DNA of 64,000 nucleotides from an uncultured Mollicutes bacterium (GCA_900539265.1 UQBM01000008.1:1-64000), one strand, 5' to 3'; counted from the stretch's first letter, positions 54,813 through 63,841 are shown. A program made the numbers and translations. Notes: generated by a model from the letters alone, not told the origin.

Positions 54813-55899
54813 ATAATTTAATGAGTGGTAATAATTTTTTCAAAGAAGAAATTGGATTATTTAAAGACTCTTCAATGGTTGCAACAGTTGGTACGATTGA
54901 ATAAACATCCTTCATAGCTTGAATCAATTTATTTTGACCACAAATAATAATTAATCTTTGTGGATGATACTTTTTAATTCCACTAATAACCTTACCATCT
55001 AAACTTTGACTATCTAAACACCCTTCTCCAGTAAATATAACATCATATTCTTTAACTAGTTGTTTAAAATTAATCATCTTCAAAATACTATCAATACCTG
55101 ATTTTATTTCGCTATTAAAAAAATATCGCATAATAAAACCAATTCCTCCTGCTGCTCCAGCTCCTTCAAAATCAACTAGATTTTCTTGATAATGATTTTT
55201 TAATAATTTAAAAATATGACTTAAATTTTGTTCCATTAAAAAAAGTTGATTATCAGATGCTCCTTTTTGCTTAGCAAAAGTAGCAATTGAGCCCTTAGTT
55301 CCTAAAAGTGGATTTGTCACATCATTTAAAGTAATGAAATCAATTCCTTTAATCAATTGTTCAAAAGATTTAGTCCTAATTTTCTTAACTTTCATTAATT
55401 TTGCATTGCACATTTTCTTAATCAAAAAGCCATCTTTATCTATAAATTCAACCCCTAAGGCCTCAAGCATACCACAACCCAAATCACTAGTAGCAGAACC
55501 ACCAATTCCAATAATTATTTTTTTTACTTGATATTTTAAAATAATTTCTTTCATTAAATGACCAAAACCAAAACTTGATGCATATAAAGCATTCAATTCA
55601 TCTTTATCCAATTTTGCCAAACCAATAGCTTGAGCTAATTCTAGATAAGCTATTTTGTTTTTTTGATCAATAATATATGAAGCTTCAGTATTATTAAAAT
55701 TAGCATCCTCTACGCTCATGTGTTCTTTTTCAAGTTGTAATGAATAATTAATAGCATCTAAAAAACCTTCACCACCATCAGAGATAGGAAGATATACGGC
55801 TTTTAAATTATGATTTCGATAATAATCACAAATAGTCATACCCACCTCTTTTGATGACATTGAACCTTTAAAAGAATCACTTACAACTAATATCTTCAT
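54811..55899 (-). CDS. glxK: Glycerate 2-kinase, GlxK/GarK family
   Basis: 362 aa. The N-terminal VVSDSFKGSMSSKEVG, then LPISDGGEGFLDA, IGIGGSATSDLGCGMLEALG and FTGEGCLDSQSLDGKV are diagnostic of class II glycerate kinases. It phosphorylates glycerate for entry into lower glycolysis. AAGGAG lies before ATG. It is just downstream of ribU in the same direction, and may share the riboswitch-controlled transcript. Confidence 0.95.
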   Translation of the reverse strand: MKILVVSDSFKGSMSSKEVGMTICDYYRNHNLKAVYLPISDGGEGFLDAINYSLQLEKEHMSVEDANFNNTEASYIIDQKNKIAYLELAQAIGLAKLDKDELNALYASSFGFGHLMKEIILKYQVKKIIIGIGGSATSDLGCGMLEALGVEFIDKDGFLIKKMCNAKLMKVKKIRTKSFEQLIKGIDFITLNDVTNPLLGTKGSIATFAKQKGASDNQLFLMEQNLSHIFKLLKNHYQENLVDFEGAGAAGGIGFIMRYFFNSEIKSGIDSILKMINFKQLVKEYDVIFTGEGCLDSQSLDGKVISGIKKYHPQRLIIICGQNKLIQAMKDVYSIVPTVATIEESLNNPISSLKKLLPLIKL

Positions 55900-55914
55900 T
55901 TAATTCTCCTTCTA

Positions 55915-56526
55915 CTAACGAATGAAATCTTTTTTAAACAAAGTAGATATTCGTTTATAAACTAAAAAGGTTACAATAGATACTATTAAGGATAACATTA
56001 AATTAAAAGGCAGAATTGATCCAAAAATATAAAACAGCATAAAATTTGCTTCTGTTATCTTTGGAAAAATACTTCTACACATTTCAACAACTGCTGAAAA
56101 ACCAAATGCCTTTGAATAAAATGGGATTAAGATGATAGCATTTACAATCATTGCAACCACTACCCATGCAATACTTCCAAATACTAATCCTAAAATACCT
56201 CCTTTTTTAGTTTTACAATGTTTATATATTAATGATGATGTTAGAACAGTTGCAAGTCCAATTAACAAATCACCAAATTCTCCAACATATGCTGTACTTG
56301 AAAATGGTAATTTGATTATGGTTCTAATTACAACTATTATAGCTCCTCCAATTGGTCCCATAGCAAACCCTCCTAAAATAGCAGGAAGATTAGAAAATTG
56401 TACATCTAAAAATGACGGAAATAAAAATGGTAATGGAAATTTAGGAAAAAAATATAAAATAGTGGAAAGAGCTGAAAAAATTGCAATCTTTGTCATATAA
56501 TCTAAAATTTTTTTTGTTTTTTTCAT
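55915..56526 (-). CDS. ribU: Riboflavin ECF transporter substrate subunit RibU
   Basis: 203 aa, about five or six hydrophobic segments; PLPFLFPSFLDVQFSNLPAI and GFAMGPIGGAIIVVIRTIIKL are typical of S components of the RibU class. It works with a shared ECF ATPase/T module not in this window. The substrate assignment is secured by the FMN riboswitch directly upstream. ATG 56526 follows GGAGG at good spacing; an ATG four codons earlier overlaps that site. Confidence 0.93.
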   Translation of the reverse strand: MKKTKKILDYMTKIAIFSALSTILYFFPKFPLPFLFPSFLDVQFSNLPAILGGFAMGPIGGAIIVVIRTIIKLPFSSTAYVGEFGDLLIGLATVLTSSLIYKHCKTKKGGILGLVFGSIAWVVVAMIVNAIILIPFYSKAFGFSAVVEMCRSIFPKITEANFMLFYIFGSILPFNLMLSLIVSIVTFLVYKRISTLFKKDFIR

Positions 56527-56538
56527 TTTTGCCTCCAT

Positions 56539-56571
56539 AAAAAAAGTTGCCTAATCTTCAAAAGGCAACTT
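56539..56571 (-). terminator. Riboswitch-controlled terminator of ribU
   Basis: AAGTTGCC/GGCAACTT followed by seven T on the minus strand, right before the ribU ribosome-binding site. Its loop holds TGAAGATTA, complementary over nine bases to TAATCTTCA at the 5' side of the FMN aptamer, so terminator and antiterminator can exchange. Confidence 0.88.
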
Positions 56572-56594
56572 AAAAAAGCATAATAAATATTATG

Positions 56595-56705
56595 TCTTCT
56601 TTCATCTAGACTTTACTATCGGTTTTGGAATTACACCAAATCATGTCATATAAATGACTCGCGGACTTTACCGCCGGTCGGGAATTACACCCTGCCCTGA
56701 AGATT
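56595..56705 (-). promoter_or_regulatory. FMN riboswitch (RFN element)
   Basis: Minus strand shows the canonical order: ATCTTCAGGGCAGGGTG, AATTCCCGACCGGCGGT, AAAGTCCGCGAG, a variable arm, GATTTGGTG, AATTCCAAAACCGA and AGTCTAGATGAAAGAAGA. Ends pair through ATCTTC/GAAGA. When FMN is bound, ribU transcription should stop at the terminator downstream. Confidence 0.97.
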
Positions 56706-56711
56706 AATAAT

Positions 56712-56740
56712 ATTTTATAACAAGTATCATCTTTTAACAA
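56712..56740 (-). promoter_or_regulatory. Promoter of the ribU leader
   Basis: TTGTTA (56735-56740), 17-base spacer, TAAAAT (56712-56717) on the minus strand, just before the FMN aptamer. Confidence 0.6.
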
Positions 56741-56755
56741 CTATTTTGCTTATAA

Positions 56756-56881
56756 TTATCTTTTACGAGTATTGGTAATTTCTTTAGCTATTTCTGTTTT
56801 TATATTTTCTTCTAATTCACTTTCAGTTACAAAATTTTTAGGTAGATTTCGTAAGCCATCATTAATTTTTTTCTTTTTCAT
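56756..56881 (-). CDS. Small charged protein, unknown function
   Basis: 41 aa: begins MKKKKINDGLRNLPKNFVTE, ends EIAKEITNTRKR. GGTGATTAA precedes the ATG, 32 bases after recX. Strongly charged and probably helical. No family recognised. A coding role is supported by the start site and codon use only. Confidence 0.45.
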   Translation of the reverse strand: MKKKKINDGLRNLPKNFVTESELEENIKTEIAKEITNTRKR

Positions 56882-56913
56882 TTAATCACCACTAAATTAT
56901 ATGAACAAAACCA

Positions 56914-57714
56914 TTAATTATACTTATAACTATTCATAATTTTTTTTATATCTTGATAATCAAATCCTTTATTTAATAACTTCACAATAATTTTATTTTG
57001 ATCAATTTCTTTATTTAATAGTTTTTGATATTCTTTAACAAGCAAATCGTTAGAATCATCTATCAATTCTATCTTATCTAAAACATAATTAATGATATCA
57101 AAACTATATCCTTCTTGCAAAAGTTTATTTGTAATTTGCATTTTCTGCTTTTTAATTGGATTTTTTTGAATACTAGGAATAAACTTATTTGATATTTTTA
57201 AAGCATTATTTTTTTCTTCATCAAAAGAATAATCATTAAGATATTTTTGAATTAAATTTTGATCAATTCCTTTATTTGAAAGATGTTGCAAAATGTACAA
57301 CCTTCCTTTGGATTTTCTAATAAATTCTACTATATAACTTTGTACATATCTTTCATCATCAAGATATTTAATTTTTATAAGTTTTTGCATAATTGCATTA
57401 ATACTTTTTTCATCAACATCTAAATTGAGTAAATAATTATATACTTCTTTCTTAGTGCGTGGTTTAAAATCAATATAATGTAAAGCTTTGTTATAATATA
57501 GAGATATTTTTTCGCTATTTTTGATTTTGTTAAACTCTTTTGATGAAAACATGTTACCAACAATTATTCTAAATTCCACCATTTGATCTTCTGTTAAACT
57601 TATCTCATTTTCATAATTATCAAATGATATAAAATATTTTTTATTTTTAACGCGTATTTTGCTAACTTTATATTCGTTAACTTTTTGATTATTACTATTA
57701 TTGGGGACTATCAT
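56914..57714 (-). CDS. recX: Regulatory protein RecX
   Basis: 266 aa. RecX restrains RecA filaments. A beta-rich N-terminal part (15-90) is followed by three-helix RecX repeats: ALHYIDFKPRTKKEVYNYLL, IKYLDDERYVQSYI and RLYILQHLSNKGIDQNLIQKYL, and more repeats to the end, longer than the E. coli protein and like the Gram-positive form. ATG 57714 is preceded by AAGGA and lies inside the end of the upstream yitT gene (17-base overlap). Confidence 0.88.
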   Translation of the reverse strand: MIVPNNSNNQKVNEYKVSKIRVKNKKYFISFDNYENEISLTEDQMVEFRIIVGNMFSSKEFNKIKNSEKISLYYNKALHYIDFKPRTKKEVYNYLLNLDVDEKSINAIMQKLIKIKYLDDERYVQSYIVEFIRKSKGRLYILQHLSNKGIDQNLIQKYLNDYSFDEEKNNALKISNKFIPSIQKNPIKKQKMQITNKLLQEGYSFDIINYVLDKIELIDDSNDLLVKEYQKLLNKEIDQNKIIVKLLNKGFDYQDIKKIMNSYKYN

Positions 57715-58678
57715 AACTAAATCCTTCACCATGTACTTCACTAGCTCTCGTAACATAAATAAATGCTTTACTATCAATTTCTAAAATAATTGATTTTAAT
57801 TTATAAAATTCTTTGTTAGACATAATACAAACAATCATAGTAAATTCACGTTCTTCATAGCCACTACGTGCATATACTTCTGTAACTCCACGTTTTAAAA
57901 CTTCAAAAATTTTCTGTTTTATTTTTAGAGGCTCTTTAGTAATAATATTTACTGCTCTAGAATTAAAGCCACTAAATGCGATTGAATCAAGCACAAACCC
58001 TGAAATAAGAATAAATGAAAAGCCATACAAAATTGTAAATAAATCCTGAAAATAAAAGCAAGCGCTAAGTACGATTGTACCATCAATAATAATAAGACTT
58101 GCGGAAAAAGGAATTTTAAAATATTTTAAAAAAATTTGTTGAATAATGTCAACTCCTCCTGTTGAAGCCCCTCTTTTTAAAGCAAGTCCTAACCCAATCC
58201 CACTAATAACAGCTCCAAAAATAACAAATACTAAATAAGAACCAGCCATTATTACTTTAATAGTTGTAGTATCTAAATTTGTTTGTTGTTGCAAATTGTT
58301 GGCAATTAGTGTTAAATTAATAAATTTATCGCCTAATAAATTAATAACCAACTCTAATATAAAAATATAAACAGGATAAATAATTGAAGCATATAATGTT
58401 TTTAAAAAGAAACTTTTACCTATAAATAAAAAAGCAAAAACTAATAAAATACCATTAAATATTAGAATAATAAATGATGAAGTTATATGCATACCGAAAA
58501 TTGTAAAATCAGTAAGAATATCCTTCAAAAGAGTAGCAATTCCTCCTACGCCACCTATTACAAGATTATTAGGATCAATGAAGACACTATAAGCAATCGC
58601 CATTAAAAAAACTCCTAAATTTATCATTAAAAAATCTTTAATTTGTCTTTTATTAAATAGCTTTTTTTGTAAATTCAT
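57698..58678 (-). CDS. YitT family membrane protein (copy 2)
   Basis: 326 aa. Six or so hydrophobic segments, family motif LALKRGASTGGVDIIQQI, and a C-terminal DUF2179 domain (about 240-320) with RGVTEVYARSGYEEREFTMIVCI. It shows the same layout as the copy at 19,179-20,267 but is distinct in sequence and lacks the Cys/Lys-rich N-terminus. It lies between prfB and recX, both apparently in one run. Function unknown. Confidence 0.87.
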   Translation of the reverse strand: MNLQKKLFNKRQIKDFLMINLGVFLMAIAYSVFIDPNNLVIGGVGGIATLLKDILTDFTIFGMHITSSFIILIFNGILLVFAFLFIGKSFFLKTLYASIIYPVYIFILELVINLLGDKFINLTLIANNLQQQTNLDTTTIKVIMAGSYLVFVIFGAVISGIGLGLALKRGASTGGVDIIQQIFLKYFKIPFSASLIIIDGTIVLSACFYFQDLFTILYGFSFILISGFVLDSIAFSGFNSRAVNIITKEPLKIKQKIFEVLKRGVTEVYARSGYEEREFTMIVCIMSNKEFYKLKSIILEIDSKAFIYVTRASEVHGEGFSYDSPQ

Positions 58679-58688
58679 AATTACTCAC

Positions 58689-59783
58689 CTATCTATTATT
58701 TTTATACCATTTTAAATATGCATTGATAAATTCATCTAAATTTCCATCTAAAATATCATTTGGATTAGAACTTTCCATTCCAGTTCGGTGATCCTTTACC
58801 ATTGCATAAGGATGTAAAATATAACTTCTAATTTGACTACCAAACGCATTATCTGTTAATGGCGTACCAATATTTTTTTTAAGCCTATCTTGTTCATCTT
58901 GAAGTTTTTGATATAATTTAGATTTTAAGATATGCAAGGCTTTCTCGCGATTTTGAATTTGACTTCTCTCATTTTGACATGAAACAACAATTCCTGTTGG
59001 CAAATGAGTAATTCTAACAGCAGAATCTGTTGTATTAACATGCTGACCACCAGCTCCACTTGAGCGATAAGTATCAATTTTTAAGTCTTCTTGATTTATT
59101 TTAATATCAATATGTTCGTCAATTTCTGGCATCACATTACAAGCAGCAAAAGAAGTATGCCTTCTTGAATTAGCATCAAAGGGAGAAATCCGAACAAGTC
59201 TATGAACACCTTTTTCCCCTTTTAATATGCCATACGTATTTAAACCTTTTATTAAAAAAGTTACACTTTTAATGCCAGCATCATTTGCTTCAAGATAATC
59301 AATTAATTCAAAATCAAAATTATTTCTTTCTGCATATCTTTTATACATTCTAAAAAGCATGAAAGCCCAATCCTGTGATTCTGTACCTCCAGCTCCTGGA
59401 TGTAATTCTAGTATTGCATTCATATGATCATAATCTTCATCTAGCAATAATTCAATTTCTGTTTTTTCTAAATGTTTATCTAAATTTGTTATTAAATTTT
59501 CAGCTTCTAAAAATAATGTTTCATCATCTAATTCTAATATCATTGATAAATCTTCATATTCTTTTATAAGTGTATTGTAATTATTTAGACTATCTTTTAA
59601 ATTATTATTTTTTTGTGTTAAAGATGAGGCCTTCTTAGCATTATCCCAAAATCCTTCTTCTAACATTTGCTCTTCATATAATTTTATTTGAGAGGAAATT
59701 TGATCAATATTTAAAACTTCTTTGATATCTTTTATTCTTTTATCAAAAATTTCTAACCATTTTATTATTTCATATCTTTCCAT
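58689..59783 (-). CDS. prfB: Peptide chain release factor 2, no programmed frameshift
   Basis: 364 aa from ATG 59783, behind AAAGGGG. It recognises UGA and UAA stops. The anticodon-like SPF (RISPFDANSRRHTS, near 198) and the catalytic GGQ (SGAGGQHVN, near 245) are present. The frame is open from start to end: there is no in-frame TGA near codon 25, where most bacterial prfB genes have an autoregulatory +1 frameshift. Order secA-prfB is standard for Firmicutes. Presence of RF2 shows UGA is a stop. Confidence 0.96.
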   Translation of the reverse strand: MERYEIIKWLEIFDKRIKDIKEVLNIDQISSQIKLYEEQMLEEGFWDNAKKASSLTQKNNNLKDSLNNYNTLIKEYEDLSMILELDDETLFLEAENLITNLDKHLEKTEIELLLDEDYDHMNAILELHPGAGGTESQDWAFMLFRMYKRYAERNNFDFELIDYLEANDAGIKSVTFLIKGLNTYGILKGEKGVHRLVRISPFDANSRRHTSFAACNVMPEIDEHIDIKINQEDLKIDTYRSSGAGGQHVNTTDSAVRITHLPTGIVVSCQNERSQIQNREKALHILKSKLYQKLQDEQDRLKKNIGTPLTDNAFGSQIRSYILHPYAMVKDHRTGMESSNPNDILDGNLDEFINAYLKWYKNNR

Positions 59784-59806
59784 AAATTCCCCTTTCACAT
59801 TTATAT

Positions 59807-59840
59807 AAAAAGCAAGTTTAGTTTCTGCTAAGCTTGCTTT
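59807..59840 (-). terminator. Terminator after secA
   Basis: AAAGCAAG/CTTGCTTT with inner TTAG/CTAA pairing, followed by TTTTTATAT on the minus strand. It also forms the leader just upstream of prfB. Confidence 0.8.
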
Positions 59841-59846
59841 ATTGTT

Positions 59847-62357
59847 TTATTTTTCATTCATACCGCAGCAATGCTTGTATTTTTTTCCTGATCCACATGG
59901 ACACGGATCATTTCTTCCAACTTTATTTTTATTAACAATTGGCTTACGTTTAGCCGTTTCTGAATTACCCGCATTTGTTCCTGTTACTTTGGCTTGCTCT
60001 TCACGTTGTAGATTTTCTCTTAAAACCGCCCTATTAACAGTCAATGTTACTTCATCGTTTATTGTTGCAATCATATCATTAAAAGTTTGATAGCCAATTT
60101 CTTGATACTCACGAAGTGGATTAATTTGAGCATAGGATTGTAATCCTATACTTTGACGTAAATCACTCATTTGATCAATATGATCCATCCAGTATTTATC
60201 AACAACTCTTAATAAAACAACTTTTAAAAATTCTTGAAAAATTTCAAAGGGAACAGCCTTTTTCTTTTCTTCTAAATTCTGATGGAATTTATTTTCAATT
60301 AATTCCTCAAGTTGATTTTGATTTAAACCCTCAACTTCTTCAATAGAAAGATCATTTCGATTAAAATATTTAAGACCAAATTCATTCATAAATCTAGTAG
60401 CATCGACAACAGAATTTTTTTTATCATAAACCATAAAGGTTGGAATATAACGAATCACTACTGAATGCATCATTTTATGAATTGTTGGTTCCATATCATC
60501 AAGAAAAAGAATATCATTTCTTTGACTATAAATTATTTCCCTTTGTTTTCTCAAAACCTCGTCATATTCAACAACGCTTTTACGACGATCATAGTTAGAA
60601 CCTTCAACCTTTTTTTGAGCACTTTCGACAAAACGAGAAAACATCTTAGATTCTAAAGGCGTTTCATTTCCATCTGCATCAGGATTAGCAATCATTCCTA
60701 ATAATCTTTCAAAACGTTCACCACCAAAACGAACCATTAATTCATCTTGAGCAGACAAATAGAATCTACTATAACCTGGATCTCCTTGACGACCAGATCG
60801 ACCTCTTAACTGATTATCAATACGTCTAGCTTCATGTCTTTCTGTTCCAATTACTGCAAGTCCGCCAAGTTCTACAACTCCTTCACCAAGTTTAATATCA
60901 GTACCACGACCTGCCATATTAGTAGCAATAGTAACTGCTCCTTTTTCACCAGCATGAGCAATAATCTCTGCTTCCCTTGCGTGTTGTTTGGCATTTAACA
61001 CATTATGAGGAATGCCATGTCGCTTTAAAAGATTAGATAAAAGTTCACTTGATTCAATAGAAACTGTACCAACTAATACTGGTTGACCCTTTTCATGTCG
61101 AGCCTTAATATCTAAAGCAATGGCTTGATATTTAGCTTTCATTGATCTAAAAATCAAATCAGGATCATCAATCCTAATAACTGGTTCATTAGTTGGAATT
61201 TCTACAACAAACATATTGTAAATATTTCTAAATTCTTCTTCTTCTGTTTTAGCAGTACCTGTCATACCAGCTAATTTATGATACATACGAAAATAATTTT
61301 GATAAGTAATGGTTGCTAGAGTTCTTGTTTCCTTTTTAATTTGAACATTTTCTTTTGCTTCAACTGCTTGATGCAAACCATCGCTCCACTGTCTACCCAC
61401 CATTAAACGACCAGTAAAAGGATCAACGATTACAACTGCTCCATCATGAACTACATAGTCTTTATCTTTTTCCATAATATAATTCGCTCTAAGAGCATTA
61501 TTTATATAATGAACAAGACCGACATTTTTAATATCATACAAGTTTTCAACATTGAAGAATTTTTCAGCCTTTGCCATTCCTGATTCAAGTAAGGTTACAT
61601 GGCGATCCTTAACATCAATTTCATAATCTTCTTCTTTAAGTCCTTTTACAAAAGTATTAGATTGAAGATAAAAATTTGCTCCCTTTTTTTCACCACCCGA
61701 AATAATTAATGGCGTTCTAGCTTCATCAATTAAAATAGAGTCAACTTCATCAACAATGGCAAAATTCATCTCAGGACGTTGAACCATTTGTTCTTTATAC
61801 AAAACCATATGATCTCTTAAATAGTCAAAACCTAATTCACTATTGGTAGAATATGTAATATCGCAATTATATTGAGCACGTTTTTCATCTGGTTCTAATT
61901 CTCGTAAATTTAAACCAACTGTAATGCCTAAAAAGTTATGAATTTCTCCCATCTCTTTGGCATCACGACTTGCAAGATATTCATTAACTGTAACAATATG
62001 AACACCCTTACCTGTCAAAGCATTCAAATACGCAACTAAAACTGATGTTAAAGTTTTACCTTCACCTGTTTTCATTTCTGCAATGTTACCAAAATGCATT
62101 GCGGCAGCACCTATAATTTGCACCTTAAAAGGAGTAAGTCCTATTACTCTAGTTGAAGCTTCGCGTGCTGTCGCAAAAGCCTCAATCATAATATCATCTA
62201 ATGTTTCTCCCTTATTTAAACGTTCTTTAAATTCATTAGTTTTAGCTTTCAATTCATCATCTGATAATGCCTTATATTTATTTTCTAAAGCAACAACTGC
62301 TTCTGCAATCTTAGTACACTTTTTTAATTCTTTATTTGCAGGATCAAATAATTTCAT
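59847..62357 (-). CDS. secA: Preprotein translocase ATPase SecA
   Basis: 836 aa. Walker A MKTGEGKTL (95-103), Walker B IVDEVDSILIDEARTPLIISG, TNMAGRGTDIKLG, and the C-terminal zinc tail NDPCPCGSGKKYKHCCG, which binds SecB-like partners or lipid. It drives export through SecYEG; secE is at 14,248. It has its own promoter. A typical full-length protein. Confidence 0.98.
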   Translation of the reverse strand: MKLFDPANKELKKCTKIAEAVVALENKYKALSDDELKAKTNEFKERLNKGETLDDIMIEAFATAREASTRVIGLTPFKVQIIGAAAMHFGNIAEMKTGEGKTLTSVLVAYLNALTGKGVHIVTVNEYLASRDAKEMGEIHNFLGITVGLNLRELEPDEKRAQYNCDITYSTNSELGFDYLRDHMVLYKEQMVQRPEMNFAIVDEVDSILIDEARTPLIISGGEKKGANFYLQSNTFVKGLKEEDYEIDVKDRHVTLLESGMAKAEKFFNVENLYDIKNVGLVHYINNALRANYIMEKDKDYVVHDGAVVIVDPFTGRLMVGRQWSDGLHQAVEAKENVQIKKETRTLATITYQNYFRMYHKLAGMTGTAKTEEEEFRNIYNMFVVEIPTNEPVIRIDDPDLIFRSMKAKYQAIALDIKARHEKGQPVLVGTVSIESSELLSNLLKRHGIPHNVLNAKQHAREAEIIAHAGEKGAVTIATNMAGRGTDIKLGEGVVELGGLAVIGTERHEARRIDNQLRGRSGRQGDPGYSRFYLSAQDELMVRFGGERFERLLGMIANPDADGNETPLESKMFSRFVESAQKKVEGSNYDRRKSVVEYDEVLRKQREIIYSQRNDILFLDDMEPTIHKMMHSVVIRYIPTFMVYDKKNSVVDATRFMNEFGLKYFNRNDLSIEEVEGLNQNQLEELIENKFHQNLEEKKKAVPFEIFQEFLKVVLLRVVDKYWMDHIDQMSDLRQSIGLQSYAQINPLREYQEIGYQTFNDMIATINDEVTLTVNRAVLRENLQREEQAKVTGTNAGNSETAKRKPIVNKNKVGRNDPCPCGSGKKYKHCCGMNEK

Positions 62358-62416
62358 AATTTAATCACAAATCCTTTCTAATATAATTTTAGATTTCTAA
62401 AAATTACTTATAATAT

Positions 62417-62445
62417 ATAATATCAAATTATTTAATTTTTTTCAA
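62417..62445 (-). promoter_or_regulatory. Promoter of secA
   Basis: TTGAAA (62440-62445), 17-base spacer, TATTAT (62417-62422) on the minus strand. Confidence 0.62.
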
Positions 62446-62458
62446 GTTAAACGTATCT

Positions 62459-63088
62459 TTATAATATTTGCTTTTTATTTAAAACTTCTTGATGCTCAAA
62501 AATTGAAAACTCACAACCACAATAGTCTTGACGATATAAATTATATTCTTGGGATAGTTTTATAGAATGCTGATATCCATTTTCCTTTTTAAAATTAGAA
62601 TAAAGATACCTACAATTTTGGTTTTGATATTTAAAACCTATCTCGTTAATCCATTCACTATTTTTATATGGACTAATTGAAAGTGTTGTCGTATAATAAT
62701 CAAAATGATATTTTTTTGCATATTCAAAGGTTTTCATTATTCTTAATTCATAACAATTGTAGCATCTTTTACTTCTTTCGCCATTTTTTTCAAGTCCCTT
62801 AATATTTTTCAAATACGTATCATATTCATATAGTCCTTCAATAACATTAATATCTAATTTCATCTCTTGAATTAATCGTTGTTGCTCTTTAAATCTTTTT
62901 TTAAACTCATCGTTTGGATAAATATTAGGATTATAGTAAAATATCGTTATTTTAAAATACTGATTTAATAAAGATAACACATGTGAACTACAAGGACCAC
63001 AACAGCTATGAATTAATAGAGTTGGTTTTTTTTTATTTTTATGGATATCGTTAAGAAACTTTTTAAACTCTTTATAATTATTTATCAT
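62459..63088 (-). CDS. queH: Epoxyqueuosine reductase QueH
   Basis: 209 aa. QueH makes the last step of queuosine synthesis on tRNA and replaces QueG in many Firmicutes. The cysteine pattern is clear: LIHSCCGPCSSHVL (about 27-40), KRCYNCYELR (about 104-113) and YCGCEFS near the C-terminus, which bind an Fe-S cluster and a second metal. It overlaps the HAD gene upstream by 11 bases. It complements queA and queT of this window. Confidence 0.94.
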   Translation of the reverse strand: MINNYKEFKKFLNDIHKNKKKPTLLIHSCCGPCSSHVLSLLNQYFKITIFYYNPNIYPNDEFKKRFKEQQRLIQEMKLDINVIEGLYEYDTYLKNIKGLEKNGERSKRCYNCYELRIMKTFEYAKKYHFDYYTTTLSISPYKNSEWINEIGFKYQNQNCRYLYSNFKKENGYQHSIKLSQEYNLYRQDYCGCEFSIFEHQEVLNKKQIL

Positions 63089-63779
63089 AATTTAAAATAA
63101 ACTCCTTTAAAGTTTGATAATTAGAAAAATTTAAAGCAACATTTTGGCCATTCTCTTCTTTTTTATTTATATTGTACCAACCAAAGTTAATTCCTATGGC
63201 TTTTGCAAATAATCTATCATAATAATAATCATTACCAATAAAAATACTTTCATCCTTATTTATATTATTAAATAAATCTGTTTTTGAAAAAAATTCATAA
63301 GAAGGCTTACGAAAACCAACATCGCTTGATGAGTATAATTCATAAATCAAATCAGTTAATTGAAACTTATCAATGGTTTTCATTAAAACTTTTTTTGAAA
63401 AAGTAGAATTACTATAAATATAGACTTTTAAACCATACTTTTTAGCAAATACTAAAAAATCGAAAGCATCATCAATGATTTTATCTTTAACACACTTTTG
63501 ATATATTTCTAATTCTAATTCATCATAAGACTTTATATATTTTATATCAGTAATTTTCTCTAAATTAGACAAATATTTTATAAAAGGTACTTCTAAATTA
63601 TCTATATTTCTATCTTTATACATTTCTTTCATTAATTCAAAACCTATGCTAATAAAATTATCTAATTCAATTTTTTTATTCATAGATTGATTATATAATA
63701 TTTTTAATCCTAATTTAAGATTGAAATCAATATTATTAATTATGGTATTTCCCAAATCCATTAATATATGTTTAATCAT
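63078..63779 (-). CDS. HAD-family phosphatase
   Basis: 233 aa from ATG 63779, after GAGG. HAD motif I is ILMDLGNTIIN: the nucleophile Asp is kept and the usual second Asp is Asn, a variation that also occurs in the family. Motif II is IYSNSTF, motif III a Lys before PSYEFF, and motif IV FIGNDYYYDRL. The helical cap (15-105) marks a YjjG/phosphoglycolate-phosphatase-like type I enzyme. Substrate not known. First gene of the HAD-queH pair. Confidence 0.8.
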   Translation of the reverse strand: MIKHILMDLGNTIINNIDFNLKLGLKILYNQSMNKKIELDNFISIGFELMKEMYKDRNIDNLEVPFIKYLSNLEKITDIKYIKSYDELELEIYQKCVKDKIIDDAFDFLVFAKKYGLKVYIYSNSTFSKKVLMKTIDKFQLTDLIYELYSSSDVGFRKPSYEFFSKTDLFNNINKDESIFIGNDYYYDRLFAKAIGINFGWYNINKKEENGQNVALNFSNYQTLKEFILNYDK

Positions 63780-63801
63780 TTTATCTACCTCTATCTTTAT
63801 T

Positions 63802-63830
63802 ATTATACCAAATTTCATTAGTATTATCAA
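63802..63830 (-). promoter_or_regulatory. Promoter of HAD-queH
   Basis: TTGATA (63825-63830), 17-base spacer, TATAAT (63802-63807) on the minus strand. Confidence 0.78.
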
Positions 63831-63841
63831 TCAAAAATAAT

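Noticed and set aside
56132..56500. Plus-strand open frame of 122 aa inside ribU
   Set aside because: Antisense to a membrane protein, which commonly gives long open frames; no start signal.
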